From contig MIBK01000176.1 of assembly GCA_001829505.1 (NCBI GenBank), positions 1 through 8,301 of the forward strand: a stretch of DNA of 8,301 bases, given 5' to 3'. The notes under the pieces were generated by a model. That model was not told the DNA's origin. It did no database searches and saw nothing but the letters and a program-made list of their open reading frames with translations. This DNA comes from Spirochaetes bacterium RBG_16_67_19 (GTDB taxonomy: Bacteria; Spirochaetota; Spirochaetia; SZUA-6; DRHE01). Below are positions 1-7,110 of this stretch, piece after piece. The position numbers and the translations under genes are program-made. Each line of letters starts with the position of its first letter. The first letter of the stretch is position 1.

Positions 1-1150
1 CCTGGCGGCGGTGATCTTCAACCTGCTGGAAGCCCCCGGCGGGCTGCCGCTGGCCGTCCTGCTGCCGACCTCCGCGCTATCCATGCTGGTGAGCCTGCTG
101 ATCTCGACCCAGGCCGCCTACGTGTTCTCCCTGGTCGCCTCCCTGCTGCTCCTGCCCGTGTTCGGCCTGGACCTGTTTTCGTTCTTCTTCGCCCTGAGTA
201 CCGGGCTGGCTGCCGCGGCGGTGGTGACCCGGGTCGAGCGCCGCATCGATCTGCTGCAGGCCGGCCTGGTCCTGTCCCTGGGCGGCTTCCTGGTCCTGGT
301 GGCCTGCGGCCTGCTGAAAGGCGACTTTCCGAAAGGAATACTGGCGGACCTGGCCTGGGGCCTGGCCAACTCCTTCCTCGGCAGCCTGCTCACGCTGGGA
401 CTGCTGCCCGCTTTCGAGCACCTGTTGAACTCGGCCAGCCGCTTCCGCCTGATCGAGCTCTCCGACCTGAACGCCCCGTTGATGAAGAGCCTGCTGGCCC
501 AGGCCCCGGGCACCTACAGCCATTCCATCAGCGTGGCCAACCTGGCCGAATCGGCCTGCAGCGCCATGGGTGCCAATCCCCTGCTGGCCCGGGTCGGGGC
601 CTATTACCACGACATCGGCAAGATCGGGCAGTCGGAGTATTTCATCGAAAACCAGAACTCCTACAACAAGCACGACGACATGAAACCCAGCCTCTCCGCC
701 GCGGTAATCCGGGCGCACGTGAAGCTGGGCATCGAGAAGGCCCGGGAGTTGGACCTGCCCGCCGAGGTGCGGGACATCATCGCCCAGCACCACGGGCGCG
801 GGATCATCAAGTACTTCTACCACCGGGCCCAGGAGAGCGGGGAGGCGGGCGACATCGCTCCCGAGGAATACTCCTACCCGGGGGAGCGGCCCCGCAGCCG
901 GGAGGCCGCCGTGGTGATGCTGGCCGACGCCGCGGAGGCCGCCTCCCGCACCCTGCGCAAGCCCACCATGGCCAAGCTGGACAGGGTGGTCTGGAGCCTC
1001 ATCATGGAAAAGTTCAACTCCGGGGAGCTGGGCGAATGCTCCCTTACCCTCGGGGACCTGGAGACCGTGCGCCGCAGCTTCGTGCAGGTGCTGGCGGGCT
1101 ACTTCCACTCCCGGATCGAGTACCCGAAAAGCAGGGAGGCCGTCCGGTGA
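1..1150 (+). CDS. pgpH: PgpH-type 7TM-HD cyclic-di-AMP phosphodiesterase (5' end missing)
   Basis: This is the C-terminal part of a membrane-anchored HD phosphodiesterase. The frame is open to the left edge, so the start, the usual extracellular domain and the first membrane helices lie outside the window. Counting from the GTG codon at 11, residues 1-135 hold about five hydrophobic segments, matching the end of the 7TM module. The rest is a cytoplasmic HD domain with every expected metal-ligand position: H171 (in PGTYSHS), H200-D201 (YYHDIGK), H236, H260-H261 (QHHG) and D306 (LADAAEA). The H171-to-H200 spacing of 29 equals that recalled for Listeria PgpH. Members of this family hydrolyse c-di-AMP to pApA, linking it to osmolyte and cell-wall control. 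The stop overlaps the GTG start of ybeY by 4 bases, so the two are probably translationally coupled. A PgpH-ybeY pairing is common in bacteria, often with phoH upstream. The family assignment is strong; substrate specificity is inferred from homology. Confidence 0.93.
   Translation, partial: LAAVIFNLLEAPGGLPLAVLLPTSALSMLVSLLISTQAAYVFSLVASLLLLPVFGLDLFSFFFALSTGLAAAAVVTRVERRIDLLQAGLVLSLGGFLVLVACGLLKGDFPKGILADLAWGLANSFLGSLLTLGLLPAFEHLLNSASRFRLIELSDLNAPLMKSLLAQAPGTYSHSISVANLAESACSAMGANPLLARVGAYYHDIGKIGQSEYFIENQNSYNKHDDMKPSLSAAVIRAHVKLGIEKARELDLPAEVRDIIAQHHGRGIIKYFYHRAQESGEAGDIAPEEYSYPGERPRSREAAVVMLADAAEAASRTLRKPTMAKLDRVVWSLIMEKFNSGELGECSLTLGDLETVRRSFVQVLAGYFHSRIEYPKSREAVR
1133..1139 (+). promoter_or_regulatory. 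Shine-Dalgarno site fixing the GTG start of ybeY
   Basis: AGGGAGG lies 7 bases before the GTG at 1147, inside the end of the pgpH coding region. It supports the GTG start over upstream in-frame candidates from 1036 onward, and re-initiation after the overlapping TGA stop. Confidence 0.75.
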
Positions 1151-1602
1151 GCGAAATCGACATCCGCCTGGAAGGCCTGCCGGCGCCCTCCTGGTTGGAG
1201 GGCTGCCGGGAGTTCATCGCCTCGGCGCTGCTGGAGCTGGGGGCCGGGGATTGGGAGCTGTCGGTCCTCTTCTGCGACGACCCGTTCATCCGCGAGTTGA
1301 ACCGCCGCTACCGCGGCCTGGAGGAGCCCACGGACGTGCTCTCCTTTTCCCAGGAGCCGGACCTGGCTCACCGCGCGCCGGCGCAAAGCCCGCTGGCCGG
1401 GGACATCGTCATCTCGCTGGACACCCTGGCCCGCAATGCCCGGCGGGAAGGGCAGCCGCTGGAAACGGAGTTGAAGCGACTGCTTATCCATGGGATGCTG
1501 CACCTGCAGGGCCTGGACCACGCCGAGGCGGGGGATTCGGAAATGCTGCGGGTCCAGGAGCGGCTGCTGGAACGCCTCCGCGAAAAAAGGATCGAGCTAT
1601 GA
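1147..1602 (+). CDS. ybeY: Endoribonuclease YbeY (16S rRNA maturation)
   Basis: This encodes a 151-residue zinc-dependent endoribonuclease that acts in 16S rRNA 3'-end maturation and 70S ribosome quality control in the cytoplasm. The defining H-x3-H-x5-H zinc motif is intact as HGMLHLQGLDH, with H115, H119 and H125. The other family signatures are LNRRYRGLEEPTDVLSF (residues 51-67, including the conserved Arg57) and LAGDIVIS (83-90). Length is normal for the family. The GTG start is chosen because it has a good Shine-Dalgarno site 7 bases upstream, overlaps the pgpH stop as GTGA, and gives the usual YbeY N-terminus. Its own stop overlaps the next gene as ATGA. This makes it the middle gene of a coupled trio with pgpH and the TPR gene. 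Nothing in it looks damaged. Confidence 0.97.
   Translation: MSEIDIRLEGLPAPSWLEGCREFIASALLELGAGDWELSVLFCDDPFIRELNRRYRGLEEPTDVLSFSQEPDLAHRAPAQSPLAGDIVISLDTLARNARREGQPLETELKRLLIHGMLHLQGLDHAEAGDSEMLRVQERLLERLREKRIEL
1587..1591 (+). promoter_or_regulatory. Shine-Dalgarno site fixing the start of the TPR gene
   Basis: AAGGA lies 7 bases before the ATG at 1599, within the last codons of ybeY. It supports the ATG that overlaps the ybeY stop and begins a signal-peptide-like sequence. The same frame is open upstream to about 1251, but that part is only a shadow of ybeY. Confidence 0.7.
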
Positions 1603-3614
1603 GCAGACCTTGGCCGGCGATCGCCGCCTTCCTGTGGAGCTTGAGCGCCGCGGCCCCCTGGGCCCAGGGCAGCCAGGCGCGCAGCCTGCTGGACCTCGGA
1701 AGGCAGGCGCAGCTGGGCGGCGATACCCTGGGGGCCATCGAGCAGTACCGGGCCGCCCTGGAGGTCAATCCGGATTACGGCCCGGCGCTGGCCGGCCTGG
1801 CCGAATGCTTTTTCCGCCTGGAGGAATACGAGGAGGCGCTGCCGCACGCGCTGCGGGCCCGGCGCTACGACCAGTCCAATCTGGCGCTGGCCGTGCTGGA
1901 GGGCCGGATCCACATCGGCCTGGGCGAGATGGAACAGGCCCGTGCCTTGTTCAATGGCGTGCTGGCCCGGGAGAAGAACAACCTGGAGGCCCAGTTCGCG
2001 CTGGCCGAGCTGGACATCGCCTCCGGCCAGAAGCGGAACGCGGCGCTGAAGTACCTGGAGACCCTGCGCATCCGGCCCGACAGCCAGCAGGCCCTGCTGG
2101 CCCTGGCGGTGCTGGGCGATTCGGATGGCGACCGCGGGGCAGCCGAGCGCTACCTGGAGCTGGCCCTGCGCTACCACGCCGACGATCCGGGGGTGCGCTA
2201 CGCGGCGGCGCGTTTCGCGCTCCAGCGGGGCGACCCGGCGCGGGCGGAGAGCCACCTGCGGGCGGCCCTGGCCGTGCGCCCCGTTTTCGTGGACGCCAGC
2301 CTGCTCCTGGCCCAGGTGCTCCTGGTTCGGCAGAGGGCCCCCGATGCCGTGGCCGTCATGCGCGAGCTGCTGGCCGCCCGGCGCGACCTGCCCCTGGCCT
2401 GGTACCTGCTGGGCCTGGCTTACGAGAGCTCCGGGGACCTCCCCCAGGCGCTGGCCTCGCTGGCCTCTGCTTCGCGGCTGGCCGCCGAGGACGAGCTGGC
2501 CCGGCTGGCGCTGGAAAACCTGGCCCTGGCCAGGCTGGAAATCAAGGACGAGGCCCGGCGCAGGCTGGCTCTGCCGCACCTGGAGCGCGGCCGCCGCTTC
2601 GAGGAGCGCAACCTGCTGGAGAAGGCGCTGGCCGAGTACCGGCGCTGCCTGCGGCTGGACCCGGAGTCCCGCGACGGCCGGCTGGCCTACGCCGGAGTCT
2701 ACCGCCTGCTGGGCTACCCGGCCAAGTACCGCCAGGAGCTGGAGGTGCTGCGCCGCCTGGGTTTTCAGGACAACGCCATCACGGACGGGATCGAGATCGT
2801 GGACAGCCAGCTCGAGGATACGGTAGCCGCCGACTGGGGCCTGGACCAATACGCGCTGGAGCGCAGGGGCTACAGCCTGGCGGCCTTCTGCCTGGCCCGG
2901 GAGGTGCGGGAGCTGCACCCCTTCGCCGGCCGGCAGCTGGAGGAATACCTCAAGGACCAGCTGCGTCGTTTCGACACGGTGCTCGTGCCGGAGGCCGAGC
3001 CTCTGGCCCAGAGCTTCGAGGAGGCCTTCCGCAAGGCGCGCGGCCTGGACGCGGACTATTTTCTGATCCTGCGCTTCGAGGAATCGGAGCGCAGCTTCTC
3101 CGCCGAGCTGGAGCAGTACCTGGGCCGAACCGGCACGCGGGTGGCCACCTACCGCGCCTTCCGGACCGGCAACGACAGGATCCAGGAATGCCTGGGCCTG
3201 CTCACCACCCAGCTGGAGGCGGCGCTGCCGGCCTGGGGCCGGCTGGTCACCCGGGAGTTCGACAAGGGCGTGATCGACCTGGGCAGGCAGGACGGCATCA
3301 AGGCCGAGGACAAGCTGGTCGTGGTCAAGCGGGGCAAGGTCCGCCTGCGCAACGACGGGGTGGGCCTGGCCATTGAGGAAAAGGACGTCGTGGCGGACTA
3401 CCAGGTGGGGCAGCCGGACGAACGGGTCAGTGAGGGCATCCTGTCCCGCAGGAGCTTCTTCGATCTGAGCAATCCGGGGGACGAGGTGGTGTTCCAGCCG
3501 GCGCCGGGCAGCGGAGCGCCTGCGCAGGAGGCACCCGCGGAAGCCTCCGCCGGGCTGCTGCGCCGGCTCTACCGGCTGTTGGGGCTTCCCGCGGCGGGCA
3601 GGGCGCCGGATTGA
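1599..3614 (+). CDS. Predicted exported TPR protein with CsgG/TolB-N-like and FlgT-C-like C-terminal regions
   Basis: This encodes a 671-residue protein of unknown function. Residues 1-24 look like a signal peptide: an Arg near the N-terminus, a hydrophobic run AIAAFLWSL, then small residues up to AQG. There is no lipobox cysteine, so a periplasmic location is predicted. Residues 30-320 are helical repeats of TPR type, for example [20 protein letters not shown] at 45-64. A further TPR-like pair sits near 331-382, ending with [16 protein letters not shown]. After a linker, residues 434-546 resemble the CsgG/TolB-N/LpoB-like fold: [18 protein letters not shown], a [12 protein letters not shown] strand, a TGTRV turn, and an ending in LPAWGRLV. 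Residues 547-633 resemble the FlgT C-terminal beta domain, with [20 protein letters not shown] and the final NPGDEVVF. The tail (634-671) is Ala/Pro-rich, then basic and Leu-rich. Domain calls below family level come from pattern reading only. The gene is coupled to ybeY, and its TGA lies within the -35 box of the pgk promoter. A scaffold or envelope-assembly role is possible but unproven. Confidence 0.85.
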   Translation: MSRPWPAIAAFLWSLSAAAPWAQGSQARSLLDLGRQAQLGGDTLGAIEQYRAALEVNPDYGPALAGLAECFFRLEEYEEALPHALRARRYDQSNLALAVLEGRIHIGLGEMEQARALFNGVLAREKNNLEAQFALAELDIASGQKRNAALKYLETLRIRPDSQQALLALAVLGDSDGDRGAAERYLELALRYHADDPGVRYAAARFALQRGDPARAESHLRAALAVRPVFVDASLLLAQVLLVRQRAPDAVAVMRELLAARRDLPLAWYLLGLAYESSGDLPQALASLASASRLAAEDELARLALENLALARLEIKDEARRRLALPHLERGRRFEERNLLEKALAEYRRCLRLDPESRDGRLAYAGVYRLLGYPAKYRQELEVLRRLGFQDNAITDGIEIVDSQLEDTVAADWGLDQYALERRGYSLAAFCLAREVRELHPFAGRQLEEYLKDQLRRFDTVLVPEAEPLAQSFEEAFRKARGLDADYFLILRFEESERSFSAELEQYLGRTGTRVATYRAFRTGNDRIQECLGLLTTQLEAALPAWGRLVTREFDKGVIDLGRQDGIKAEDKLVVVKRGKVRLRNDGVGLAIEEKDVVADYQVGQPDERVSEGILSRRSFFDLSNPGDEVVFQPAPGSGAPAQEAPAEASAGLLRRLYRLLGLPAAGRAPD

Positions 3615-3640
3615 CAGAGCGCGGGGCTTTCCCGTATATT
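3611..3640 (+). promoter_or_regulatory. Near-consensus sigma70-type promoter of pgk-tpiA-secG
   Basis: A perfect TTGACA (-35, 3611-3616) is followed after 18 bases by TATATT (-10, 3635-3640). The TGA stop of the TPR gene (3612-3614) sits inside the -35 hexamer. The usual 6-7 base distance places transcription start near A3647, giving a leader of about 15 bases before the pgk ATG. In such GC-rich DNA a pair this close to consensus is unlikely by chance. It implies strong constitutive expression of lower glycolysis, in addition to any read-through from the upstream genes. No operator is evident. Confidence 0.8.
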
Positions 3641-3648
3641 GCCGCCAA

Positions 3649-3655
3649 AGAGGTG
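3649..3655 (+). promoter_or_regulatory. Shine-Dalgarno site of pgk at the predicted RNA 5' end
   Basis: AGAGGTG lies 6 bases before the ATG at 3662. Because the predicted transcript starts near 3647, the ribosome-binding site would lie within the first nine bases of the RNA. It fixes the start at 3662 rather than the in-frame TTG at 3611, which belongs to the -35 box. Confidence 0.75.
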
Positions 3656-3661
3656 CTCCCG

Positions 3662-4846
3662 ATGCCGAAGAAGACCGTACGCGATGTGGACTTGAAGGGG
3701 AAGAGAGTCCTTTGCCGCGTGGATTTCAACGTCCCGATCAAGGGCGGCAAGATCGGCGACGAAACCAGGATCCGCGAGTCCCTGCCCACGTTGCGCTACA
3801 TCCTGGAGCAGCACGGGACCCGGCTCATCCTGATGAGCCACCTGGGCCGGCCCAAGGACAAGCCGGAACCGGAGTACAGCCTCAAACCCGTGGCCCAGAG
3901 GCTGGCGGAGCTGCTGGGCAGGCCCGTGGCCATGGCCCCCGACTGCGTCGGGGAGGCGGTGGAGGCCCAGGCCAAGGCCCTGGCCGCAGGCGAAGTCCTG
4001 CTCCTGGAGAACGTGCGCTTCCACAAGGCGGAAACCGAGAACTCCGCGGAGTTTGCCGCCAAGCTGGCCCGCCTGGGGGACATCTATGTCAACGACGCCT
4101 TCGGCTCGGCGCACCGGGCGCACGCCTCTACGGAAGGGGTGGCCCATCACCTGCCGGCCGTGGCCGGGTTCCTGATGGAAAAGGAAATCAAGTTCCTCGG
4201 GGGGGTTTTTGAAAATCCCCAGAAGCCCTTCGTGGCCATCATCGGCGGAGCCAAGGTGTCCACCAAGATCGCGGTGCTCGAGTCGCTGCTGCCGCGCGTG
4301 GACAGCCTGATCATCGGCGGCGGCATGGCCTACACCTTTCTAAAAGTCGAGGGGATCGCCGTGGGCAAGTCCCTGGTGGAGGAGGATCACCTTGACACCG
4401 CCTTGTCGCTGCTGGCCGAGGCCAAGAAGCAAAAGGTGAAAATCCTCCTGCCCCTGGACCACCAGGTCGGCGCGGAGTTCAAGGAGACGGCCAAGGCCGA
4501 ATACGTGGCCGGGACGGCCATCCCCGCGGAGCGCATCGGCATGGACGTCGGCGAGAAGACGCTGGCCGCCTGCCGGGAGCTGATCGCCGCCGCCGGGACG
4601 GTGGTCTGGAACGGGCCCCTGGGGGTTTTCGAGTTCCCGGAGTTCGCCAAGGGCACCCTGGAGGTGGCCAGGATGGTCGCCGCCTGCAAGGGAACCACCG
4701 TGGTGGGCGGCGGGGACAGCGTCGCCGCGGTGCAGAAATTCGGGCTGGCCTCGAAGATCAGCCACGTTTCCACGGGCGGCGGCGCCTCGCTGGAGCTGCT
4801 GGAGGGCAAGGCCCTGCCGGGCATCGTGGCGTTGGCCGACAAATGA
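3662..4846 (+). CDS. pgk: Phosphoglycerate kinase
   Basis: This encodes a 394-residue cytoplasmic glycolytic enzyme that transfers phosphate from 1,3-bisphosphoglycerate to ADP, giving 3-phosphoglycerate and ATP. The length is typical for bacteria. Signatures in order are RVDFNVP (19-25), SHLGRP (59-64), [11 protein letters not shown] (114-124), [15 protein letters not shown] (143-157), the hinge/ATP-site GGAKVSTKI (195-203), [11 protein letters not shown] (217-227), [11 protein letters not shown] (314-324) and [10 protein letters not shown] (347-356). The C-terminus has [19 protein letters not shown]. The start is the ATG preceded by AGAGGTG, giving the usual [16 protein letters not shown] opening. 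The stop overlaps the tpiA start as ATGA, so the two consecutive-pathway enzymes are probably made in coupled amounts. It is the first gene of an operon with its own strong promoter. No key residue appears to be missing. Confidence 0.98.
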   Translation: MPKKTVRDVDLKGKRVLCRVDFNVPIKGGKIGDETRIRESLPTLRYILEQHGTRLILMSHLGRPKDKPEPEYSLKPVAQRLAELLGRPVAMAPDCVGEAVEAQAKALAAGEVLLLENVRFHKAETENSAEFAAKLARLGDIYVNDAFGSAHRAHASTEGVAHHLPAVAGFLMEKEIKFLGGVFENPQKPFVAIIGGAKVSTKIAVLESLLPRVDSLIIGGGMAYTFLKVEGIAVGKSLVEEDHLDTALSLLAEAKKQKVKILLPLDHQVGAEFKETAKAEYVAGTAIPAERIGMDVGEKTLAACRELIAAAGTVVWNGPLGVFEFPEFAKGTLEVARMVAACKGTTVVGGGDSVAAVQKFGLASKISHVSTGGGASLELLEGKALPGIVALADK

Positions 4847-5604
4847 GAAAGAAGTACATCGCCGGCAACTGGAAGATGCACAAGACGGCGAGCGAGTCCG
4901 TCGCGCTGGCGGACGCCCTGGCCGTCTCCCTGGCGGGAATGAAGGATCGCAAGATCATGATCGCTCCCGCCTTCACCGCCTTGAGCGCGGTGGGTTTGCG
5001 GATCGCCGGCAGCGGCATCCTGCTGGGGGCCCAGAACATGGGACCCGAGGAGCAGGGCGCCCACACCGGGGAGGTTTCCGTGCTCATGCTCAAGGACCTG
5101 GGCGTGCAGGCGGTGATCCTGGGGCACTCCGAGCGGCGGCACACCTATCTGGAAGGCGACGGCCTCGTCAACCGCAAGCTCCGCCTGGCTCTGCGGCACG
5201 GCCTGGAGGTGATCCTCTGCGTCGGCGAGACCCAGGAGGAGCGGGACGGCGGGGTCACCCGGGCGGTGGTGGAGAGGCAGCTGGGCGCGGGGCTGGAGGG
5301 CGTGGTCGAGGCGGACCTCTCCCGCATCACGGTGGCCTACGAGCCGGTATGGGCCATCGGCACCGGCAAGACCGCCACGCCGGCGGACGCCGACGAGGTG
5401 CATTTCCACATCCGCTCCCTGATCGCGGCGCGCTTCGGGAAGCGGGCGGCCGAGGAGCAGATCATCCAGTACGGCGGTTCGGTCAAGCCGGCCAACGCCG
5501 CGGAGTTGATGAGCCGGGAGAACATCGACGGCTTCCTGGTGGGCGGGGCCGCGCTTTCCGCGGACAGCTTCGTTCCGATCGTACGCTATGACAGGGGGAA
5601 ATAA
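4843..5604 (+). CDS. tpiA: Triosephosphate isomerase
   Basis: This encodes a 253-residue TIM-barrel enzyme that interconverts dihydroxyacetone phosphate and glyceraldehyde 3-phosphate in the cytoplasm. The catalytic set is complete: N9 and K11 in AGNWKMHK, H95 in ILGHSERR, and E167 in [11 protein letters not shown], which leads into the mobile loop 6 ([10 protein letters not shown], 171-180). The phosphate-binding end is present as [14 protein letters not shown] (209-222) and GFLVGGAAL (230-238). The length is normal. The ATG overlaps the pgk stop by 4 bases and I see no strong Shine-Dalgarno site of its own, which fits translational coupling to pgk. secG follows after 3 bases. Adjacent pgk, tpiA and secG are a recurring arrangement in several bacterial phyla. 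Confidence 0.98.
   Translation: MRKKYIAGNWKMHKTASESVALADALAVSLAGMKDRKIMIAPAFTALSAVGLRIAGSGILLGAQNMGPEEQGAHTGEVSVLMLKDLGVQAVILGHSERRHTYLEGDGLVNRKLRLALRHGLEVILCVGETQEERDGGVTRAVVERQLGAGLEGVVEADLSRITVAYEPVWAIGTGKTATPADADEVHFHIRSLIAARFGKRAAEEQIIQYGGSVKPANAAELMSRENIDGFLVGGAALSADSFVPIVRYDRGK
5593..5600 (+). promoter_or_regulatory. Shine-Dalgarno site of secG over the tpiA 3' end
   Basis: AGGGGGAA ends 7 bases before the secG ATG at 5608 and spans the last tpiA codons, with the tpiA TAA stop (5602-5604) between site and start. This allows ribosomes ending tpiA to re-initiate on secG. Confidence 0.65.
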
Positions 5605-5607
5605 GCC

Positions 5608-5994
5608 ATGGGCTTGGTAAGCGTCATTCTGCTGGTGCTGTTCGTGATCGTTTCGCTGCTGATGATGCTGGTGGTCCTGATCCAGGACGACCAGGGGGAA
5701 GGCATCGCCGGCATGTTCGGCGGCGCGGGCACCACCCCGATGGGGTCGCGCTCGGGCAACGTGCTCACCCGCTTCACTTCGGTGCTGGGGGCCTTGTTCC
5801 TGTTCGGGGCCTTCGCCCTGGCCTGGCTGAACCGGACCCCCGAAAGCTCGAACCTGGAGGCCCGGGCCCGGGCCGAACGGCTGCGCCAGACCCAGTCCAC
5901 GGAATGGTGGGTTGAGTCGGTGGAGCCGCCGGCGCCGAACGAGGCGATCGAGGGAGAGCCGGACGCCGAAGCCCCCAGCTCCCTGCAGCGATAG
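5608..5994 (+). CDS. secG: Protein translocase subunit SecG
   Basis: This encodes a 128-residue inner-membrane subunit of the SecYEG channel, which assists SecA-driven export. It has the two-helix SecG layout. Helix 1 is about residues 4-24, followed by the conserved cytoplasmic loop VLIQDDQGEGIAGMFGG (residues 23-39) with a GSRSGNVLTR stretch (46-55). Helix 2 is about 56-74. The remaining roughly 54 residues form a charged, then acidic and Pro/Ala-rich tail that is longer than in E. coli SecG. Such tails are low in conservation and of unknown role. The QDDQGEG loop resembles what I recall from spirochaete SecG proteins. It is the last gene of the pgk operon. Its TAG stop is separated by a single base from the stop of the oppositely oriented lipoprotein gene. 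Confidence 0.95.
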   Translation: MGLVSVILLVLFVIVSLLMMLVVLIQDDQGEGIAGMFGGAGTTPMGSRSGNVLTRFTSVLGALFLFGAFALAWLNRTPESSNLEARARAERLRQTQSTEWWVESVEPPAPNEAIEGEPDAEAPSSLQR

Positions 5995-6006
5995 GCTACC
6001 GCAGGG
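5981..6006. repeat. Inverted repeat spanning the secG/lipoprotein convergent stops
   Basis: CCCTGC (5981-5986) and GCAGGG (6001-6006) form a perfect 6-bp stem with a 14-base loop that contains both stop codons (TAG-G-CTA, 5992-5998). Two further pairs (AG/CT) are possible beyond a two-base internal mismatch. No T-run follows on either strand, so it is not a classical intrinsic terminator. It may act as a weak bidirectional stop or RNA 3'-end stabiliser, or be accidental. Confidence 0.3.
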
Positions 6007-7051
6007 CTCTGTACTCCACCCGCAGCACCCGCAGGTCCTCCTGCAGCAAGGCCACGTACAAGGCTTCGCCGGCAGGCACCGCCCGCAAGGCGGTCACCGG
6101 GTACTCGGAGCGGTAGAGCACGGTCTTCTGGTATCCCTCCGCCGGCAGGAAGTGCAGCAGGGAAACCTGATAGCGCGGATGCTGCCGGGCGGAGATCTCG
6201 TTGAAAAGAAACCCCTGACCACCGGGAAGCCGGACCAGCGCTAGCGAGCTGGTGCCGCGGGCGAGGGTCACCGGCTGGACCTGGAATCCGGAAGCGGGAT
6301 CCTCCGTGCGGTAAAGGAGGATGCGGAAGCTGCGCGGGTCATAGGTCAGGATCTGCAGGCGTCCCTGCCCGTCCACGGCGCTGTCCTGCGCCTGGCCGAA
6401 ACGGGCCACTTCCAGGCTTTCCACCTCCTGCCCGCGCAGGTGGAACAGCAGCAAGCGGTGCGTTTGCCCGTCATACACGGTAAAGCCCCGCAACCCCTCT
6501 GTGGCGAAAAGGCTGGCCTGGCCTTCCGAGCGGAAGGGGGTGCGCACCGTCTGAGGCCGGGGGCCTTCCCGGAACAGCGTCTGGTCCCTTTCCAGGAATA
6601 CCTCCAGGCCCGCGGCCGTGGGAAAGGCCGCCAGCGGCCGGCCGCTGCCGGGCAGCAGGTCCAGCCAGGTGGTCCCCGTGCTCAGGCTCTTCCGGACGTA
6701 TTTCAATAGCAGGCTTTCCTCCGACTGCCGGTCCAGGTACAGCAGGTGCAGCTCATCCCCCGCGGCGAACAGCAGGTGGGCCCCCGCCAGGGGATCCTGC
6801 TCCGGAAGATCGGTGATGCGGTCCAGGTAGGCCGGGGGAGAGGATCCGTCGACGGCGGCCAGGACCAGGGACCGGGAATCCCGGTCGACGTAGGACAGGA
6901 AAGGGGCGGCCGGGTCCAGGCAGAAATAGCCTGGCAGCGGGGCGAGCGGGGACTCCAGCACCACGGGGCAGTCCAGCTCCCGCACGCCCGCGGGGCGACA
7001 GGCGGCCAGCGCAAGCAGCAGGGTCGCCGGCAGAAGGTAATGGGCTTTCAT
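5996..7051 (-). CDS. Predicted lipoprotein of unknown function, possibly beta-propeller-like
   Basis: This encodes a 351-residue protein whose first 18 residues form a lipoprotein signal: MK, a hydrophobic stretch YLLPATLLLALAA, and the lipobox LAAC with Cys18 as the lipidation site. The mature part is rich in short beta-strand patterns separated by turns, such as HLLFAAGDELHLLYLD, RGFTVYDGQTHRLLLFHL and RLQILTYDPRSFRILLYR. These recur at roughly 40-60 residue intervals, as in WD40/YVTN-like propellers, but I cannot assign a family. No catalytic motif is visible. The start is the ATG at 7051. A TTG at 7072 in the same frame would add MRRVNRT, but it falls inside the opposite promoter and has no good ribosome site. 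The ATG itself also has no strong Shine-Dalgarno site. The gene is divergent from the flavodoxin-like gene and convergent with secG. The codon style looks like its neighbours. Confidence 0.8.
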   Translation of the reverse strand: MKAHYLLPATLLLALAACRPAGVRELDCPVVLESPLAPLPGYFCLDPAAPFLSYVDRDSRSLVLAAVDGSSPPAYLDRITDLPEQDPLAGAHLLFAAGDELHLLYLDRQSEESLLLKYVRKSLSTGTTWLDLLPGSGRPLAAFPTAAGLEVFLERDQTLFREGPRPQTVRTPFRSEGQASLFATEGLRGFTVYDGQTHRLLLFHLRGQEVESLEVARFGQAQDSAVDGQGRLQILTYDPRSFRILLYRTEDPASGFQVQPVTLARGTSSLALVRLPGGQGFLFNEISARQHPRYQVSLLHFLPAEGYQKTVLYRSEYPVTALRAVPAGEALYVALLQEDLRVLRVEYRALR

Positions 7052-7058
7052 TGTTCTA

Positions 7059-7088
7059 TTGACTCGGCGCAATGCGCGCCCGTATACT
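7059..7088 (+). promoter_or_regulatory. Near-consensus sigma70-type promoter of the flavodoxin-like gene
   Basis: TTGACT (-35, 7059-7064) and TATACT (-10, 7083-7088) are separated by 18 bases. Transcription would start near 7094-7097, leaving about 20 bases before the ATG at 7116. The promoter lies in the 64-base divergent region shared with the lipoprotein gene. I find no comparable promoter reading the other way. The 18-base spacing matches the pgk promoter. Confidence 0.78.
7067..7077. promoter_or_regulatory. 11-bp dyad in the promoter spacer, candidate operator
   Basis: GCGCA-A-TGCGC is a perfect palindrome around A7072, lying wholly between the -35 and -10 boxes. An overlapping alternative reading is GGCGC-N5-GCGCC (7066-7080). 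A protein bound here would cover the promoter and the start region of the divergent lipoprotein gene. GC-rich DNA gives such palindromes fairly easily, so the operator role is only a suggestion. Confidence 0.35.
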
Positions 7089-7105
7089 CATTCATCGCCA
7101 AACGC

Positions 7106-7110
7106 GGGGG
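7106..7110 (+). promoter_or_regulatory. Shine-Dalgarno-like site of the flavodoxin-like gene
   Basis: GGGGG lies 5 bases before the ATG at 7116. A GTG at 7113 is in the same frame but would be only 2 bases away, so the ATG is preferred. The in-frame TTG at 7059 is the -35 box and cannot be the start. Confidence 0.55.

Noticed and set aside
1368..2918. Long open frame on the - strand across ybeY and the TPR gene, and others such as 77-1108, 4387-5409 and 3569-4150.
   Set aside because: High GC leaves few stops in shadow frames. Their translations are Gln/Gly/Arg/Pro-rich and low in complexity, and the opposite strand carries recognisable proteins.
1490..3376. Long + strand frame inside the TPR gene with a Gly/Pro/Ala/Arg-rich product.
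   Set aside because: It is a compositional shadow of the TPR coding frame, with no start context or domain pattern.
3611..3661. In-frame TTG start giving pgk 17 extra residues.
   Set aside because: The TTG is part of the -35 box, upstream of the predicted RNA start. The ATG at 3662 has a good ribosome site and the usual family N-terminus.
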